Of a stretch of DNA of 64,000 nt, positions 43,367-51,903 are shown piece by piece; the stretch's first letter is position 1; each line of letters starts with the position of its first letter. Below the pieces are notes generated by a model. That model saw nothing but the letters and a program-made list of their open reading frames with translations, was not told the DNA's origin and ran no database searches. The position numbers and the translations under genes are program-made. Where the stretch lies: positions 1-64,000 of the forward strand of contig CAVVAM010000015.1 in NCBI GenBank assembly GCA_963746265.1. The letters are read 5' to 3'. The DNA comes from Ilumatobacter sp963746265. GTDB taxonomy: Bacteria; Actinomycetota; Acidimicrobiia; Acidimicrobiales; Ilumatobacteraceae.

Positions 43367-44209
43367 TCACGTCACCCTGGAACTCCGAAGTCGTCGACGC
43401 CGGCGGTCGATACGGCGACGAATCGTCCGGTACGACGGTGGTGCACCGCGCTGCAACGGGCGCCCGTCGAGCAGCACCTCATCGGTTCGGCCGACAGCGA
43501 GCTGTGTTGCACGGTCGGTCGTGTCGACCGAGACGAAGCTCACGTCGTCGCCGAGCTCGTCGGATGCTCGGCGAGCTCGCTCGTGCACCAGATTGGCAGC
43601 CGGACACCATCCGCTGCAGAAGGCGCGGACGTCGACGACGCCCGGTTCTGCTTCCGGCAGCGACCGAGGCTCGATCCAACGCGGCGGGCGCGCCTCATCG
43701 GTCAAAGGCTTCCACACGAGCTCACGAACGCCGACACGATCGGCAGTCCGGTAGCCGTGCTTCTTGAACCACGACGCCTTCATCCAGACCGGGACGTGCA
43801 ATCCCCAGGCGGCGAGGCCGGCGGCACCCAGTGCTCGAACGTCCTCCTCGGCGGCAGCCAACAGCTTCGAACCGATGCCGACGCCCTGGACGTCACCGAC
43901 ACCCTTCCTGTACCCGTGGACCCAGATGCACAGGATCATGTAGAGATCGTCGCCCTGTGCCGGCGACAGCTCGACCGGCACGTACTGAATCATCCCGAGC
44001 GCACGATCATCGGCGTCGACCGCCAGCTTGACCCGGAGTCCCCGGTGCCGGTGCTGTTCGAACCATCTCGCCTTCAGGTCGCGAGCCTCCGACATCTCCG
44101 ACGACCAGTCCTCGAGACACGCGAAGTACGTCTCGATGTGTCGTTCGGGAAGGTCGACGATGCTGACGTCGGATCCATCGGCCGACGGCCGACGGCGGCC
44201 CATCCTCAT
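43367..44209 (-). CDS. GNAT N-acetyltransferase with C-terminal Cys-containing extension
   Basis: 280 residues. About 10-170 is a GNAT fold (SIVDLPERHIETYFACLEDW; LGMIQYVPVE; CIWVHGYRKGVGDVQGVGIGSKLLAAAEEDVRALGAAGLAAWG, with the acetyl-CoA loop QGVGIGS). About 190-280 has a thioredoxin-like look with FCSGWCPAANLVHERA (CxxxC) followed by VSFVSVDTTDRA, similar to YoaP-type proteins. Substrate unknown. Start ATG 44209 or 44203. Same strand as the acyl-CoA dehydrogenase downstream but separated from it by the palindrome. Confidence 0.8.
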   Translation of the reverse strand: MRMGRRRPSADGSDVSIVDLPERHIETYFACLEDWSSEMSEARDLKARWFEQHRHRGLRVKLAVDADDRALGMIQYVPVELSPAQGDDLYMILCIWVHGYRKGVGDVQGVGIGSKLLAAAEEDVRALGAAGLAAWGLHVPVWMKASWFKKHGYRTADRVGVRELVWKPLTDEARPPRWIEPRSLPEAEPGVVDVRAFCSGWCPAANLVHERARRASDELGDDVSFVSVDTTDRATQLAVGRTDEVLLDGRPLQRGAPPSYRTIRRRIDRRRRRLRSSRVT

Positions 44210-44289
44210 ACACCGATGCTGACAGCCGCATCTTCACGTCCCCAGTGCCGAACAGCACCTCCGCGGCCGACTCCGCCCCCGACAGCGAT

Positions 44290-45453
44290 TCAGCCGTCGC
44301 TCGCCGGCACCCAGGACGACGGCGCCACCGATGCCAGCGCACCTTCATGCGGCACGTCGTCGGGTGTGCCGAGCCGCTCGTAGGGGTGCGGCAGCTTCTT
44401 GAGCTCGGGCAGCACCTCGCGGGCGAACAGGTGGAGGTTCCGCTCGGCCTCGCCGTCGGGCATGCCCGCGTACGAACACACCGCCATGTAGGCACCGGCA
44501 TACGTGTTGTCCTGGATGTTCACGATCCGGTCGTACACCTGTGACGGCGTGCCCCACACCTGCAGCCCGAGGAAGAACTCGGTCATCGCCTCGTAGCCGC
44601 CCGGTGCCGTCAACCGGTCGTACATCTGGCCGTGGAACTCGTATCCCGGTGTTCTGGAGAGGTGGTCCTGGTCGAACTCGTAATGCTTGACGATCGAATC
44701 CCAGTAGCCGCCGATGTACTGCCGCGCCATGGTCTCCGCACGGTCGGCCGACTCGTCGACGAACGTCCAGCCGGCGCAGTACGGCGGTGGTGCCACCTCG
44801 CCGGTGGCCGCGAGGAAGGTCGACCGGTAGGCGGCCAACTCCTTGCGGACCGTCTTCCACGGCTTCTGCGGCACGATCAGGATGCCGACGCCCATCTTCG
44901 CCATGATCTCGGCCGACTCGGGCGAGATCGCCGCCGCGTAGGTGCGACCCCGGAACGACGCCGGGGGCGCCGGCCGCAGATCGACTCGCGGCTGGCGGAT
45001 GTGCTCGCCGTCGTACTCGACCCAGCCCCGGTCGAGACCGGTCAGGATCATGTCGGCGGCCTCGGCGAACCGGGCGCGCGCCTCGGGCATCTCGACCTGG
45101 AAGCCGTCGAACTCGACCCGGCCGGTACCGCGCCCGATGCCCAGCACGACCCGGCCGCCCGACATGACGTCGAGCATCGAGATCTGCTCGGCGACGCGCA
45201 GCGGGTCGTGCCAGGGCAGCACGCACACCATCGAGCCGAGCTGGATCCGCTCGGTGCACCCGGCCATGTAGGTGAGGAACTGCATCACGTCGGGGCACAT
45301 CGTGTAGTCGGTGAAGTGGTGCTCGACGCTCCAGATCGAGTCGAAGCCGAGCGGTTCGGCCTGACGGGCGAGGCGCAGGTCGGCGGCGTAGACCTCGTGG
45401 TCGGGCCGCTCACGACCGGGATTCTGGAAGATGACGGAGAGCCCCACGTGCAT
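44290..45453 (-). CDS. LLM class flavin-dependent oxidoreductase
   Basis: 387-residue luciferase-like (TIM-barrel) oxidoreductase: FDSIWSVEHHFTDYTMCPDVMQFLTYMAGCTERIQLGSMVCVLPWHDPLRVAEQISMLDVMSGGRVVLGIGRGTG, AAAISPESAEIMAKMGVGILI and WGTPSQVYDRI are typical of bacterial-luciferase-type monooxygenases using FMNH2 or F420. No adjacent reductase. Start ATG 45453. The substrate cannot be inferred. Confidence 0.92.
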   Translation of the reverse strand: MHVGLSVIFQNPGRERPDHEVYAADLRLARQAEPLGFDSIWSVEHHFTDYTMCPDVMQFLTYMAGCTERIQLGSMVCVLPWHDPLRVAEQISMLDVMSGGRVVLGIGRGTGRVEFDGFQVEMPEARARFAEAADMILTGLDRGWVEYDGEHIRQPRVDLRPAPPASFRGRTYAAAISPESAEIMAKMGVGILIVPQKPWKTVRKELAAYRSTFLAATGEVAPPPYCAGWTFVDESADRAETMARQYIGGYWDSIVKHYEFDQDHLSRTPGYEFHGQMYDRLTAPGGYEAMTEFFLGLQVWGTPSQVYDRIVNIQDNTYAGAYMAVCSYAGMPDGEAERNLHLFAREVLPELKKLPHPYERLGTPDDVPHEGALASVAPSSWVPASDG

Positions 45454-45506
45454 GTGCCAACCCTAGAGCGACGACGCCCATGAGGTCGGGCCGTGGTGGC
45501 CCGACC

Positions 45507-45528
45507 GTTCACACACCGTTTACACCGC
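45507..45528 (+). promoter_or_regulatory. 11-bp direct repeat upstream of winged-helix gene
   Basis: GTTCACACACC followed immediately by GTTTACACCGC: two 11-bp units in exact phase, 41 bp before the winged-helix gene. Eleven-bp direct repeats with a GTTCAC core are the form of operator bound by OmpR/PhoB-type regulators, e.g. the Streptomyces PHO box. Confidence 0.5.
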
Positions 45529-45568
45529 TTGAACTCTGCGGTGACGTTGGGGCTGCAATCTGGTCCCC

Positions 45569-45841
45569 GTGACACGGTTCGCTCCTGGGCCTCCACCGCT
45601 GATCCCCTCGGCAGAGCAGCCTCACCCCCTCGAGCGCCTGACAGCTCAGGAGCGGGCCGTGTTCGATGTGCTGGCGGCGAACGCCGGCCGCGTGATGAGT
45701 CGGCAGGAACTGGCCCGCCGGGCCGGGCTCGCAGAACTCAGCGACCGCCGCTGCGACTCGCTCATCGTCGGCATCCGCCGCCGCGTCGGCGCCGACCGGG
45801 TTCGAACCGTCCGCCGACGCGGGTGGATGCTCGTCGCCTGA
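45569..45841 (+). CDS. stand-alone winged-helix (OmpR/PhoB-type) DNA-binding protein
   Basis: 90 residues consisting almost only of a transcriptional-regulator C-terminal domain: LTAQERAVFDVLAANAGRVMSRQELARRAGLAELSDRRCDSLIVGIRRRVGADRVRTVRRRGWMLVA, with the recognition helix SDRRCDSLIVGIRRRV. It has no receiver domain, unlike GlnR or PhoP. Start GTG 45569. Placed just upstream of the amt-P-II pair, so it may regulate nitrogen assimilation, or itself be controlled through the 11-bp direct repeat before it. Confidence 0.85.
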   Translation: MTRFAPGPPPLIPSAEQPHPLERLTAQERAVFDVLAANAGRVMSRQELARRAGLAELSDRRCDSLIVGIRRRVGADRVRTVRRRGWMLVA

Positions 45842-46010
45842 CTGCGCCGCACCGACGTGACGACGAGCCAGGGCGGGATCGCTCTGAGTCTCATCGGCTC
45901 GCCGACGAACGGTTCGCTCGCTGACGACGCGGTCTCGCTGGTGAACGGAGTTTCCGACCGATGGTGCCGCGCGAGTGCCTGGTCACCGCCTCCACCCGCC
46001 ACACGAACCG

Positions 46011-46048
46011 GTCACACAGCGGAAACATCGACAAGACAGTTCGGAAAT
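46011..46048 (+). promoter_or_regulatory. GlnR-box-like array upstream of the first amt gene
   Basis: GTCAC-ACAGCG-GAAAC (46011-46026) followed in 22-bp phase by AAGAC-AGTTCG-GAAAT (46033-46048). This fits the GTnAC-n6-GAAAC-n6 repeat that GlnR binds upstream of actinobacterial amt and gln genes (established knowledge). It lies about 100 bp before the amt start, within the 304-bp gap 45842-46145, which holds no gene. Confidence 0.65.
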
Positions 46049-46145
46049 CACAGCGTTCTACGGTGCCCGCAGCCCGGCTGGCAACGAGGCCCTCGCCGGG
46101 CGCACACCCCTACCACATTCAACCAACCCCTTTGAGGAGGACCTC

Positions 46146-47513
46146 GTGCGCAAACGTGCGCTTCGAATCATCTCCGGCCTGGGCGGCGTCGCAGCCATCA
46201 TCGCGATCGTTCCCGAGTCGGTCTACGCCCAAGACGGCCCCACCACCCAGGACTACCTGAACAACATCTGGGTGTTCATCGCGGGCGTCCTGGTGTTCTT
46301 CATGCAGGCGGGCTTCGCGCTCGTCGAGGCCGGCCTGACCCGGGCCAAGAACGTGGTGAACATCTTCGCCAAGAACATGGCCGACGCGATCATCGGCATC
46401 ACCGCCTGGTTCGCGACGGGCTACGCCATCGCCTTCGGCGGTGGGGGCAAGTGGTTGGGCGATTCCGCCTTCTTCCTGGCCGATCAGGATCTGTCCGCGA
46501 TCCCGTCAGGTGAACTCAGCATCGCCACGACGTTCTTCTTCCAGGCGGTCTTCGCGGCGACGGCGGTCACGATCGCCTCAGGTGCCATGGCCGAGCGGAC
46601 GAAGTTCAGCGCCTACCTGATCTTCAGCGCCGTGATGTGCGCCCTCATCTATCCCGTGGTCGTGCACTGGACCTGGGGCGGCGGTTTCATCGCTCAGGAC
46701 ATCAACTTCGGCGACGCCCTCTCGTACTCCGATTTCGCCGGCTCCGGCATCGTGCACATGACCGGCGGCATCGCCGCCTTCATGGGCGCCCTGTTCCTCG
46801 GGCCTCGCATCGGCAAGTACGACGCCAACGGCAAACCCCGTGCCATCCCCGGCCACAACATCCCCTTCGCGATCGTCGGTGTCTTCATCCTGTGGGTGGG
46901 CTGGTTCGGCTTCAACCCTGGTTCCGAGTTGCTCGCCGACGAGTTCGTGAGCACGGTTGCCGTCAACACGATGCTCGCAGCGGTCGCCGGCGGGCTGTTC
47001 TGCACCGTCACGATCTGGCTGGTGTCGGGCAAACCCGACCTTGCGATGATCGGCAACGGCGTCCTCGCCGGCCTGGTGGCGATCACTGCGCCGTGTGGCG
47101 CAGTCGACGCCTGGGCGGCGTTCGTCATCGGCGGTGTCGGAGGCGTCCTCGTGGTGTTCTCGGTGTTCTTCTTCGACAAGATGAAGATCGACGACCCCGT
47201 CGGAGCGATCTCCGTCCACGGCGTCTGCGGCGCCTGGGGCGTTCTGTCGATCGGGCTGTTCGCCAAGTACGACGATGCGTTCCTCCTGCGCGAGAACGCC
47301 GGCCTGTTCTACGGCGACAACGGCTCGCAGTTGCTCACGCAGTTCGTGATGATCCTCGTCATCGCAGCCTGGGTGGGCATCACCACCGGCGCACTGTTCT
47401 TCGCGATCAAGTCGACGATCGGTCTGCGGGTCTCCGCCGAAGAGGAGATCGAAGGCCTCGACGTGCTCGAGCACGGCCTCCAGGGCTACGCGCCGGACAT
47501 GAGCCACGCATGA
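46146..47513 (+). CDS. amt: ammonium transporter (with signal peptide)
   Basis: 455-residue Amt/Mep channel for ammonium uptake. A cleavable signal peptide (RIISGLGGVAAIIAIVPESVYA) precedes 11 membrane helices starting NNIWVFIAGVLVFFMQAGFALVEAGLTRAKN. The twin pore histidines are in GIVHMTGGIAA and ISVHGVCGAWG. The start is GTG 46146 with GAGGAGG 5 bp upstream. P-II follows 41 bp later, the usual pair in which P-II plugs the channel when nitrogen is sufficient. A GlnR-box-like array precedes it. Confidence 0.96.
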   Translation: MRKRALRIISGLGGVAAIIAIVPESVYAQDGPTTQDYLNNIWVFIAGVLVFFMQAGFALVEAGLTRAKNVVNIFAKNMADAIIGITAWFATGYAIAFGGGGKWLGDSAFFLADQDLSAIPSGELSIATTFFFQAVFAATAVTIASGAMAERTKFSAYLIFSAVMCALIYPVVVHWTWGGGFIAQDINFGDALSYSDFAGSGIVHMTGGIAAFMGALFLGPRIGKYDANGKPRAIPGHNIPFAIVGVFILWVGWFGFNPGSELLADEFVSTVAVNTMLAAVAGGLFCTVTIWLVSGKPDLAMIGNGVLAGLVAITAPCGAVDAWAAFVIGGVGGVLVVFSVFFFDKMKIDDPVGAISVHGVCGAWGVLSIGLFAKYDDAFLLRENAGLFYGDNGSQLLTQFVMILVIAAWVGITTGALFFAIKSTIGLRVSAEEEIEGLDVLEHGLQGYAPDMSHA

Positions 47514-47553
47514 GCAGCGGCAACCCCACGACAGCAATCGAAAGCGAGACATC

Positions 47554-47892
47554 ATGAAACTCATCACTGCAGTCGTCAAGCCGTTCAAGCTCGACGACGT
47601 GAAAGACGCCCTGAAAGCCGCCGGAATCAGCGGCATGACCGTCACCGAGGTCCGTGGCTTCGGTCGCCAGGGAGGACATACCGAGACCTACCGGGGCGCG
47701 GAGTACCAGATCGACTTCGTGCCCAAGGTGGCGATCGACCTGGTCGTCGACGACGGCCACGTCGACGCCGTGGTCGACGCGATCAGGCAAGCGGCCGCGA
47801 CCGGCAAGATCGGCGACGGCAAGGTCTGGGTGACCAACGCCGAACGACTGGTCAGGATCCGCACCGGCGAGGAAGGTGCAGACGCGGTGTAG
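47554..47892 (+). CDS. glnK: nitrogen regulatory protein P-II (GlnK), first copy
   Basis: 112-residue trimeric P-II signal protein: MKLITAVVKPFKLDDVKDALKAAG, the T-loop GFGRQGGHTETYRGAEYQIDF with the modifiable Tyr51 present, and the ATP-binding AAATGKIGDGKVWV. Senses 2-oxoglutarate and ADP/ATP and binds the Amt channel. Followed by a strong terminator, so the amt-glnK pair forms a two-gene operon. Confidence 0.96.
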   Translation: MKLITAVVKPFKLDDVKDALKAAGISGMTVTEVRGFGRQGGHTETYRGAEYQIDFVPKVAIDLVVDDGHVDAVVDAIRQAAATGKIGDGKVWVTNAERLVRIRTGEEGADAV

Positions 47893-47934
47893 GCGGGACG
47901 CCGCACACCCCCTCGCTCGTGCGGGGTAGGGGCG

Positions 47935-47974
47935 AACCCGGGCCACATCGATGTGGCCCGGGTTCTTCCGTTTT
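47935..47974 (+). terminator. terminator of the first amt-glnK operon
   Basis: A perfect 30-bp palindrome at 47935-47964 (arms AACCCGGGCCACAT and ATGTGGCCCGGGTT with a CG centre) followed by CTTCCGTTTT. A strong stem with a T-rich tail 43 bp after the glnK stop. Confidence 0.85.
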
Positions 47975-48127
47975 CACGGTCGGCGCATCCACCGATCGCC
48001 GGGTGGTCAGATGCGACCGGTCCCCCGGTGACGTCGCAGCATGGGCTGGCAGGTGTCGGGGTCGGCCTCGCGATCGACGATCTCGAAGCCCTGCGCACCG
48101 CTCGGGCCGGGTGAACCCGGCCGAGCT
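47975..48127. other. short unassigned stretch
   Basis: Between the P-II terminator and the helicase stop. The minus strand reads GFEIVDREADPDTCQPMLRRH in one frame, but it has no convincing start, so nothing is called. Confidence 0.3.
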
Positions 48128-49585
48128 TCAGCGGTTGGCGTCGGGCTGCAGGTGGGCGCGCCGGACCTTGCGGTTCGCGGCGCTCTGACCCGTCTTCTTG
48201 GCGGTCGGGCCACTCGACCGCCGCCCGGTGGGACCACGATCGTCTCGCGACCGATCGCCCTCAATGCGCCCGCTGCGAGCGCGGGAGTCGTCGTCGCGGC
48301 GAGTGCCGTTCTGGCGGGGGCCTCGTCGACCGCCACCGTGCTTGCGCTGCGACCGACCGGATCGCTGACCGGGTCGGTTGCGCTCCTGCGGCTCACGCTG
48401 CGGGGGTCCGGCCGGGGCGAGTTCGCGGTCGCCGGCGAGCGCACCTTCCGGCAGCATCTCGGCGTCGGGCGTGGTGAACGGCTCGTCGAGCCCGATCGTG
48501 CGCTGCATCTTGCGCAGCTCGTTCTTCTGGCCGGGCTGCACCAGCGACACGACGAGGCCCTCTGCTCCGGCTCGCGCCGTGCGCCCCGAACGGTGGACGT
48601 ACGCCTTGTGGTCCTCGGGCGGGTCGTAGTGGATGACCGAGGCGACGCCGTCGACGTGGATGCCGCGGGCGGCGACGTCGGTGGCCACGAGCGCGTGGAC
48701 GCGGCCCTTGATGAAGTCGTCGAGCGCCCGGTTGCGCTGGCTCTGACTCCGGCCGCCGTGGATCGGCGCCGCTTTCAGGTCGAGCTTGCCGAGCTGCTTG
48801 GCGAGACGATCGGCGCCGTGGCGGGTCCGACAGAAGATGATCGCCGGCCACGCGACCTTGACGACCTCGGCGACGACCGGGTTCCGCTCGAGCCGTTCGA
48901 CGGTCCAGAACTTGTGCACGGCGGCCTTGATGTCGGGGGTGGCCTCACCCACCTCGTGACGGACGGGATCGGACTGGTACTGCGCGGTGAGCTTGGCGAC
49001 GTCGCCGTCGAGCGTCGCCGAGAACAGCACGGTCTGACGGCCGTTCGGGGTCTGGTCGAGCAGGCGACGAACCGCCGGCATGAACCCCATGTCGGCCATG
49101 CGGTCGGCCTCGTCGAGCACGACGAAGCGCACGTCACGCAGATCGACGTCACGGCGCTGGATCAGGTCTTCGAGACGGCCGGGGCAGGCGACGAGTATGT
49201 CGGTGCCGCGCTTGAGCGCCGTCAGCTGGGCGCCGTAGCCGACACCGCCGTAGACGGGATCGACCCGAACACGGCCGGCGAACGAGCGCAGCTCGGTGGT
49301 GATCTGCTCGGCGAGTTCCCGGGTGGGCGCGAGCACGAGGCCGACGGGGCGGCGAGGCGCGGACCTGCCGAGAGTGGCCGCGTTGGCGACCATGGGCACG
49401 CCGAAGGCCAGGGTCTTGCCCGAGCCGGTCGGTGCACGACCGCAGACATCGCGGCCGGCGAGACCGTCGGCGATGGTGGCGGCTTGGATCTCGAAGGGTT
49501 CGGTGATCCCGCGGCGCGCGAGTGCTTCGATGATGAAATCGGGGGCGCCCAGGTGGGCGAAGGTGGCAGGAGTGGTCACGGACAT
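48128..49585 (-). CDS. DEAD-box RNA helicase
   Basis: 485-residue ATP-dependent RNA helicase with Q motif (GITEPFEIQAATI), Walker A (APTGSGKT), APTRELAEQI, DEAD box (LDEADRM), SAT, CRTRHGADRL and HRSGRTARAG, covering both RecA lobes. The C-terminal 95 residues are Arg/Gly/Pro-rich and basic, a typical RNA-binding tail. Likely acts in ribosome assembly or cold-shock RNA remodelling. Start ATG 49585 (MSVTTPATFAHLG). Confidence 0.95.
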   Translation of the reverse strand: MSVTTPATFAHLGAPDFIIEALARRGITEPFEIQAATIADGLAGRDVCGRAPTGSGKTLAFGVPMVANAATLGRSAPRRPVGLVLAPTRELAEQITTELRSFAGRVRVDPVYGGVGYGAQLTALKRGTDILVACPGRLEDLIQRRDVDLRDVRFVVLDEADRMADMGFMPAVRRLLDQTPNGRQTVLFSATLDGDVAKLTAQYQSDPVRHEVGEATPDIKAAVHKFWTVERLERNPVVAEVVKVAWPAIIFCRTRHGADRLAKQLGKLDLKAAPIHGGRSQSQRNRALDDFIKGRVHALVATDVAARGIHVDGVASVIHYDPPEDHKAYVHRSGRTARAGAEGLVVSLVQPGQKNELRKMQRTIGLDEPFTTPDAEMLPEGALAGDRELAPAGPPQREPQERNRPGQRSGRSQRKHGGGRRGPRQNGTRRDDDSRARSGRIEGDRSRDDRGPTGRRSSGPTAKKTGQSAANRKVRRAHLQPDANR

Positions 49586-49781
49586 GATGTCGCTTTCCGG
49601 CCCGCGGCGATCGCGGACTCGTGTCAGGGGTTCGGGGGGTTCGATGGTTCACGATGACAGCGAGAACCAGACCCGTCTGCGAACCCGACGGCGGCCAGAT
49701 CGGACGCCGAAGCGAACACCAACGTAACCGAACATCCGCGCGATTCCTCGCGTGCCACGCCGGCCGCCCCTGGCTCGGCGG

Positions 49782-50165
49782 TCAGAGTGCGGCGTACAGG
49801 TCGACCGGGTTGCCGTCGGGATCGAGTACCGTCGCATACCGCTGGCCCCAGGACGCGTCGAAGGGTTCGGTGCGGCTCGTGTGCCCCGCAGCGACCACCC
49901 CCGCGTGCGTCGCATCGACCTCGACCGGCGAGTCACAGCGGAATGCGAGACCGATGCGACGGCCTCCGCTGGGCGGCTCCCACTCGCTGAACGATTCGAT
50001 CATGGCGACCGAGTCGAACATCAGGCGCACGCCGCCGTCCAAGGTGACCTCGACGTGATCATCGCCGTCGGCGTCGGCGGGGATCTCCAGTCCGACGAGT
50101 CGGTAGAACGCCAACGCCGCAACCATGTCGTCGACGACGATTCCGAACGCATCGAGTCTCGGCAC
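49782..50165 (-). CDS. VOC/glyoxalase-fold protein
   Basis: 127 residues with two beta-alpha-beta-beta-beta modules: PRLDAFGIVVDDMVAALAFYRLVGLEIP and RIGLAFRCDSPVEVDATHAGVVAAGHTSRTEPFDASWGQRYATVLDPDGNPVDLYA. The DPDGNPVDLY end is typical of the glyoxalase/bleomycin-resistance superfamily. Substrate unknown. Start GTG 50165; the frame could extend nine codons upstream. Lies between the two amt loci. Confidence 0.85.
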   Translation of the reverse strand: MPRLDAFGIVVDDMVAALAFYRLVGLEIPADADGDDHVEVTLDGGVRLMFDSVAMIESFSEWEPPSGGRRIGLAFRCDSPVEVDATHAGVVAAGHTSRTEPFDASWGQRYATVLDPDGNPVDLYAAL

Positions 50166-50212
50166 GTCTCCGACGGTACCTGAACGGCGCACCCCACGAA
50201 TGCCGTCGCCGA

Positions 50213-50250
50213 ATCACACGGTTCACACCATCCGTTCACATTCCGGAAAC
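50213..50250 (+). promoter_or_regulatory. GlnR-box-like array upstream of the second amt gene
   Basis: In 22-bp phase: ATCAC-ACGGTT-CACAC (50213-50228) then TTCAC-ATTCCG-GAAAC (50235-50250), with a GTTCACA motif repeated within it. It ends 26 bp before the amt ATG. Same layout as the array before the first amt gene, so both loci may answer to GlnR. Confidence 0.6.
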
Positions 50251-50276
50251 ACAGGACCCGTAGGTTCGCCGCCCGT

Positions 50277-51464
50277 ATGGACTCCGGAGACACCGCATGG
50301 CTGATGACCTCGGCCGCCCTCGTCCTGTTCATGACCCCCGGCCTGGCCTTCTTCTACGGCGGCATGGTCCGCTCGAAGAACGTGCTCGGCATGCTGATGC
50401 AGAACGTGTTCGCGATGGGGATCATCAGCGTCATCTGGGCCGTGATCGGCTTTTCGCTCGCGTTCGGTGGTGACGCTCCGCTGATCGGCAACCTCGACTA
50501 CGCCTTCATGCGCGACATCGCGACGACCGAGGGCATGGCGTTCTTCGCCTTCCAGATGATGTTCGCCGTGATCACCCCTGCGCTGATCACGGGTGCCACA
50601 GCCGATCGACTCAAGTTCAGCAGCTACGCGATCTTCATCGCGATCTGGTCGATCGTCGTGTACTCCCCCGTCGCGCACTGGGTGTGGGACGCCGGTGGCT
50701 GGATCTTCGACATGGGCGCCCAAGACTTCGCCGGTGGCGCCGCCATCCACATCAACGCCGGAATCGCCGCACTCGTCATCGTTGCCGTGATCGGGCAGCG
50801 GCGCGGGCACGGCACCGAGCCGATGCCGCCGCACAATCTGCCGTTCACCGTGCTCGGGACCGGCATCCTGTGGTTCGGCTGGTTCGGGTTCAACGCCGGT
50901 TCGGCGCTCGCCGCCGACGGCGTCGCCGCGCAGGCTCTCGTCAACACCCATCTCGCGGCTGCTGCGGGCATGCTCGGCTGGCTCGTGATCGAGAAGTTCA
51001 AAGCCGGCCACGCGACCATCCTGGGCGCGTGTTCGGGGGCCGTCGCCGGTCTCGTCGCCATCACGCCGTGCGCCGGGTTCGTCGGCGAGATGTCACCGAT
51101 CTGGATCGGCCTGATCGCCGGTGCCGGCTGCTACCTCGCCCTGCAGGTCAAGGAATTGCTGCGCCTCGACGACAGCCTCGACGTGATCGCCGTCCACCTG
51201 GTCGGCGGGCTCATCGGCACCATCTTGCTCGGGTTCTTCGGCGACTCGTCGGTCAGCGGCGCCGACGGCCTGTTCTTCGGCGGTGGCGGCGAGCTGCTGA
51301 AGGACCAGGTCCTCGCCGCACTCGGCGTGCTCGTGTTCTCCGGTGTGCTGTCGTACGTCATCGCCCTGGGGCTCGACAGGACCATCGGGCTGCGGGTCGA
51401 GCCGGACGACGAGCTGGTCGGTCTCGATCAGAGCCAACACGCCGAGTCCGCCTATCAGCCATGA
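50277..51464 (+). CDS. amt: ammonium transporter, second copy
   Basis: 395 residues, no signal peptide (starts MDSGDTAWLMTSAALVLFMTPGLAFFYGGMV), 11 helices. Pore histidines in GGAAIHINAGIAA and DVIAVHLVGGLIG. It belongs to the typical AmtB branch, while the first copy is of a more distant type with a signal peptide, so the two are not a recent duplication. ATG 50277. A P-II gene follows. Confidence 0.96.
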   Translation: MDSGDTAWLMTSAALVLFMTPGLAFFYGGMVRSKNVLGMLMQNVFAMGIISVIWAVIGFSLAFGGDAPLIGNLDYAFMRDIATTEGMAFFAFQMMFAVITPALITGATADRLKFSSYAIFIAIWSIVVYSPVAHWVWDAGGWIFDMGAQDFAGGAAIHINAGIAALVIVAVIGQRRGHGTEPMPPHNLPFTVLGTGILWFGWFGFNAGSALAADGVAAQALVNTHLAAAAGMLGWLVIEKFKAGHATILGACSGAVAGLVAITPCAGFVGEMSPIWIGLIAGAGCYLALQVKELLRLDDSLDVIAVHLVGGLIGTILLGFFGDSSVSGADGLFFGGGGELLKDQVLAALGVLVFSGVLSYVIALGLDRTIGLRVEPDDELVGLDQSQHAESAYQP

Positions 51465-51508
51465 TGGAGGCGACAACGTCGTCACCGCACACCTGAGGAG
51501 TCACGCAC

Positions 51509-51847
51509 ATGAAGCTGGTCACCGCCGTCATCAAGCCGTTCAAGCTCGACGAGGTCAAAGATGCGCTCAAGGCCGCCGGTGTGGGGGGTATGACCGTCGG
51601 CGAGGTGCGCGGCTTCGGCCGACAGGGCGGCCACACCGAGACCTACCGGGGCGCCGAGTACCAGATCGACTTCGTCCCCAAGGTCGTACTCGAGGCCGTC
51701 GTCGACGACGCTCAAGCCGATCTCGTGGTCGACACGATCACCAAGGCGGCCGCCACGGGCAAGATCGGCGACGGCAAGATCTGGGTGACGAGCGTCGACC
51801 GCATCGTCCGGATCCGCACCGGTGAGGAGGGCGGCGAGGCGATCTGA
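51509..51847 (+). CDS. glnK: nitrogen regulatory protein P-II (GlnK), second copy
   Basis: 112 residues, close to the first copy: MKLVTAVIKPFKLDEVKDALKAAG, T-loop GGHTETYRGAEYQIDF with Tyr51 and AAATGKIGDGKIWV. Differences concentrate in the strands after the T-loop (VVLEAVVDDAQADLVVDTITKAA versus VAIDLVVDDGHVDAVVDAIRQAA). Paired with the second amt, 44 bp downstream of it, with TGAGGAG before the start. Confidence 0.96.
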   Translation: MKLVTAVIKPFKLDEVKDALKAAGVGGMTVGEVRGFGRQGGHTETYRGAEYQIDFVPKVVLEAVVDDAQADLVVDTITKAAATGKIGDGKIWVTSVDRIVRIRTGEEGGEAI

Positions 51848-51903
51848 TCTCGCGATGTCGGCGTCGCTGCTTCACCGCGACGATCGGCGGGTATGCATGA
51901 CGT

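Noticed and set aside
47975..48127. Small minus-strand protein ending with MLRRHRGTGRI
   Set aside because: No start codon with ribosome-binding site, and the frame is the continuation of noise antisense to nothing known.
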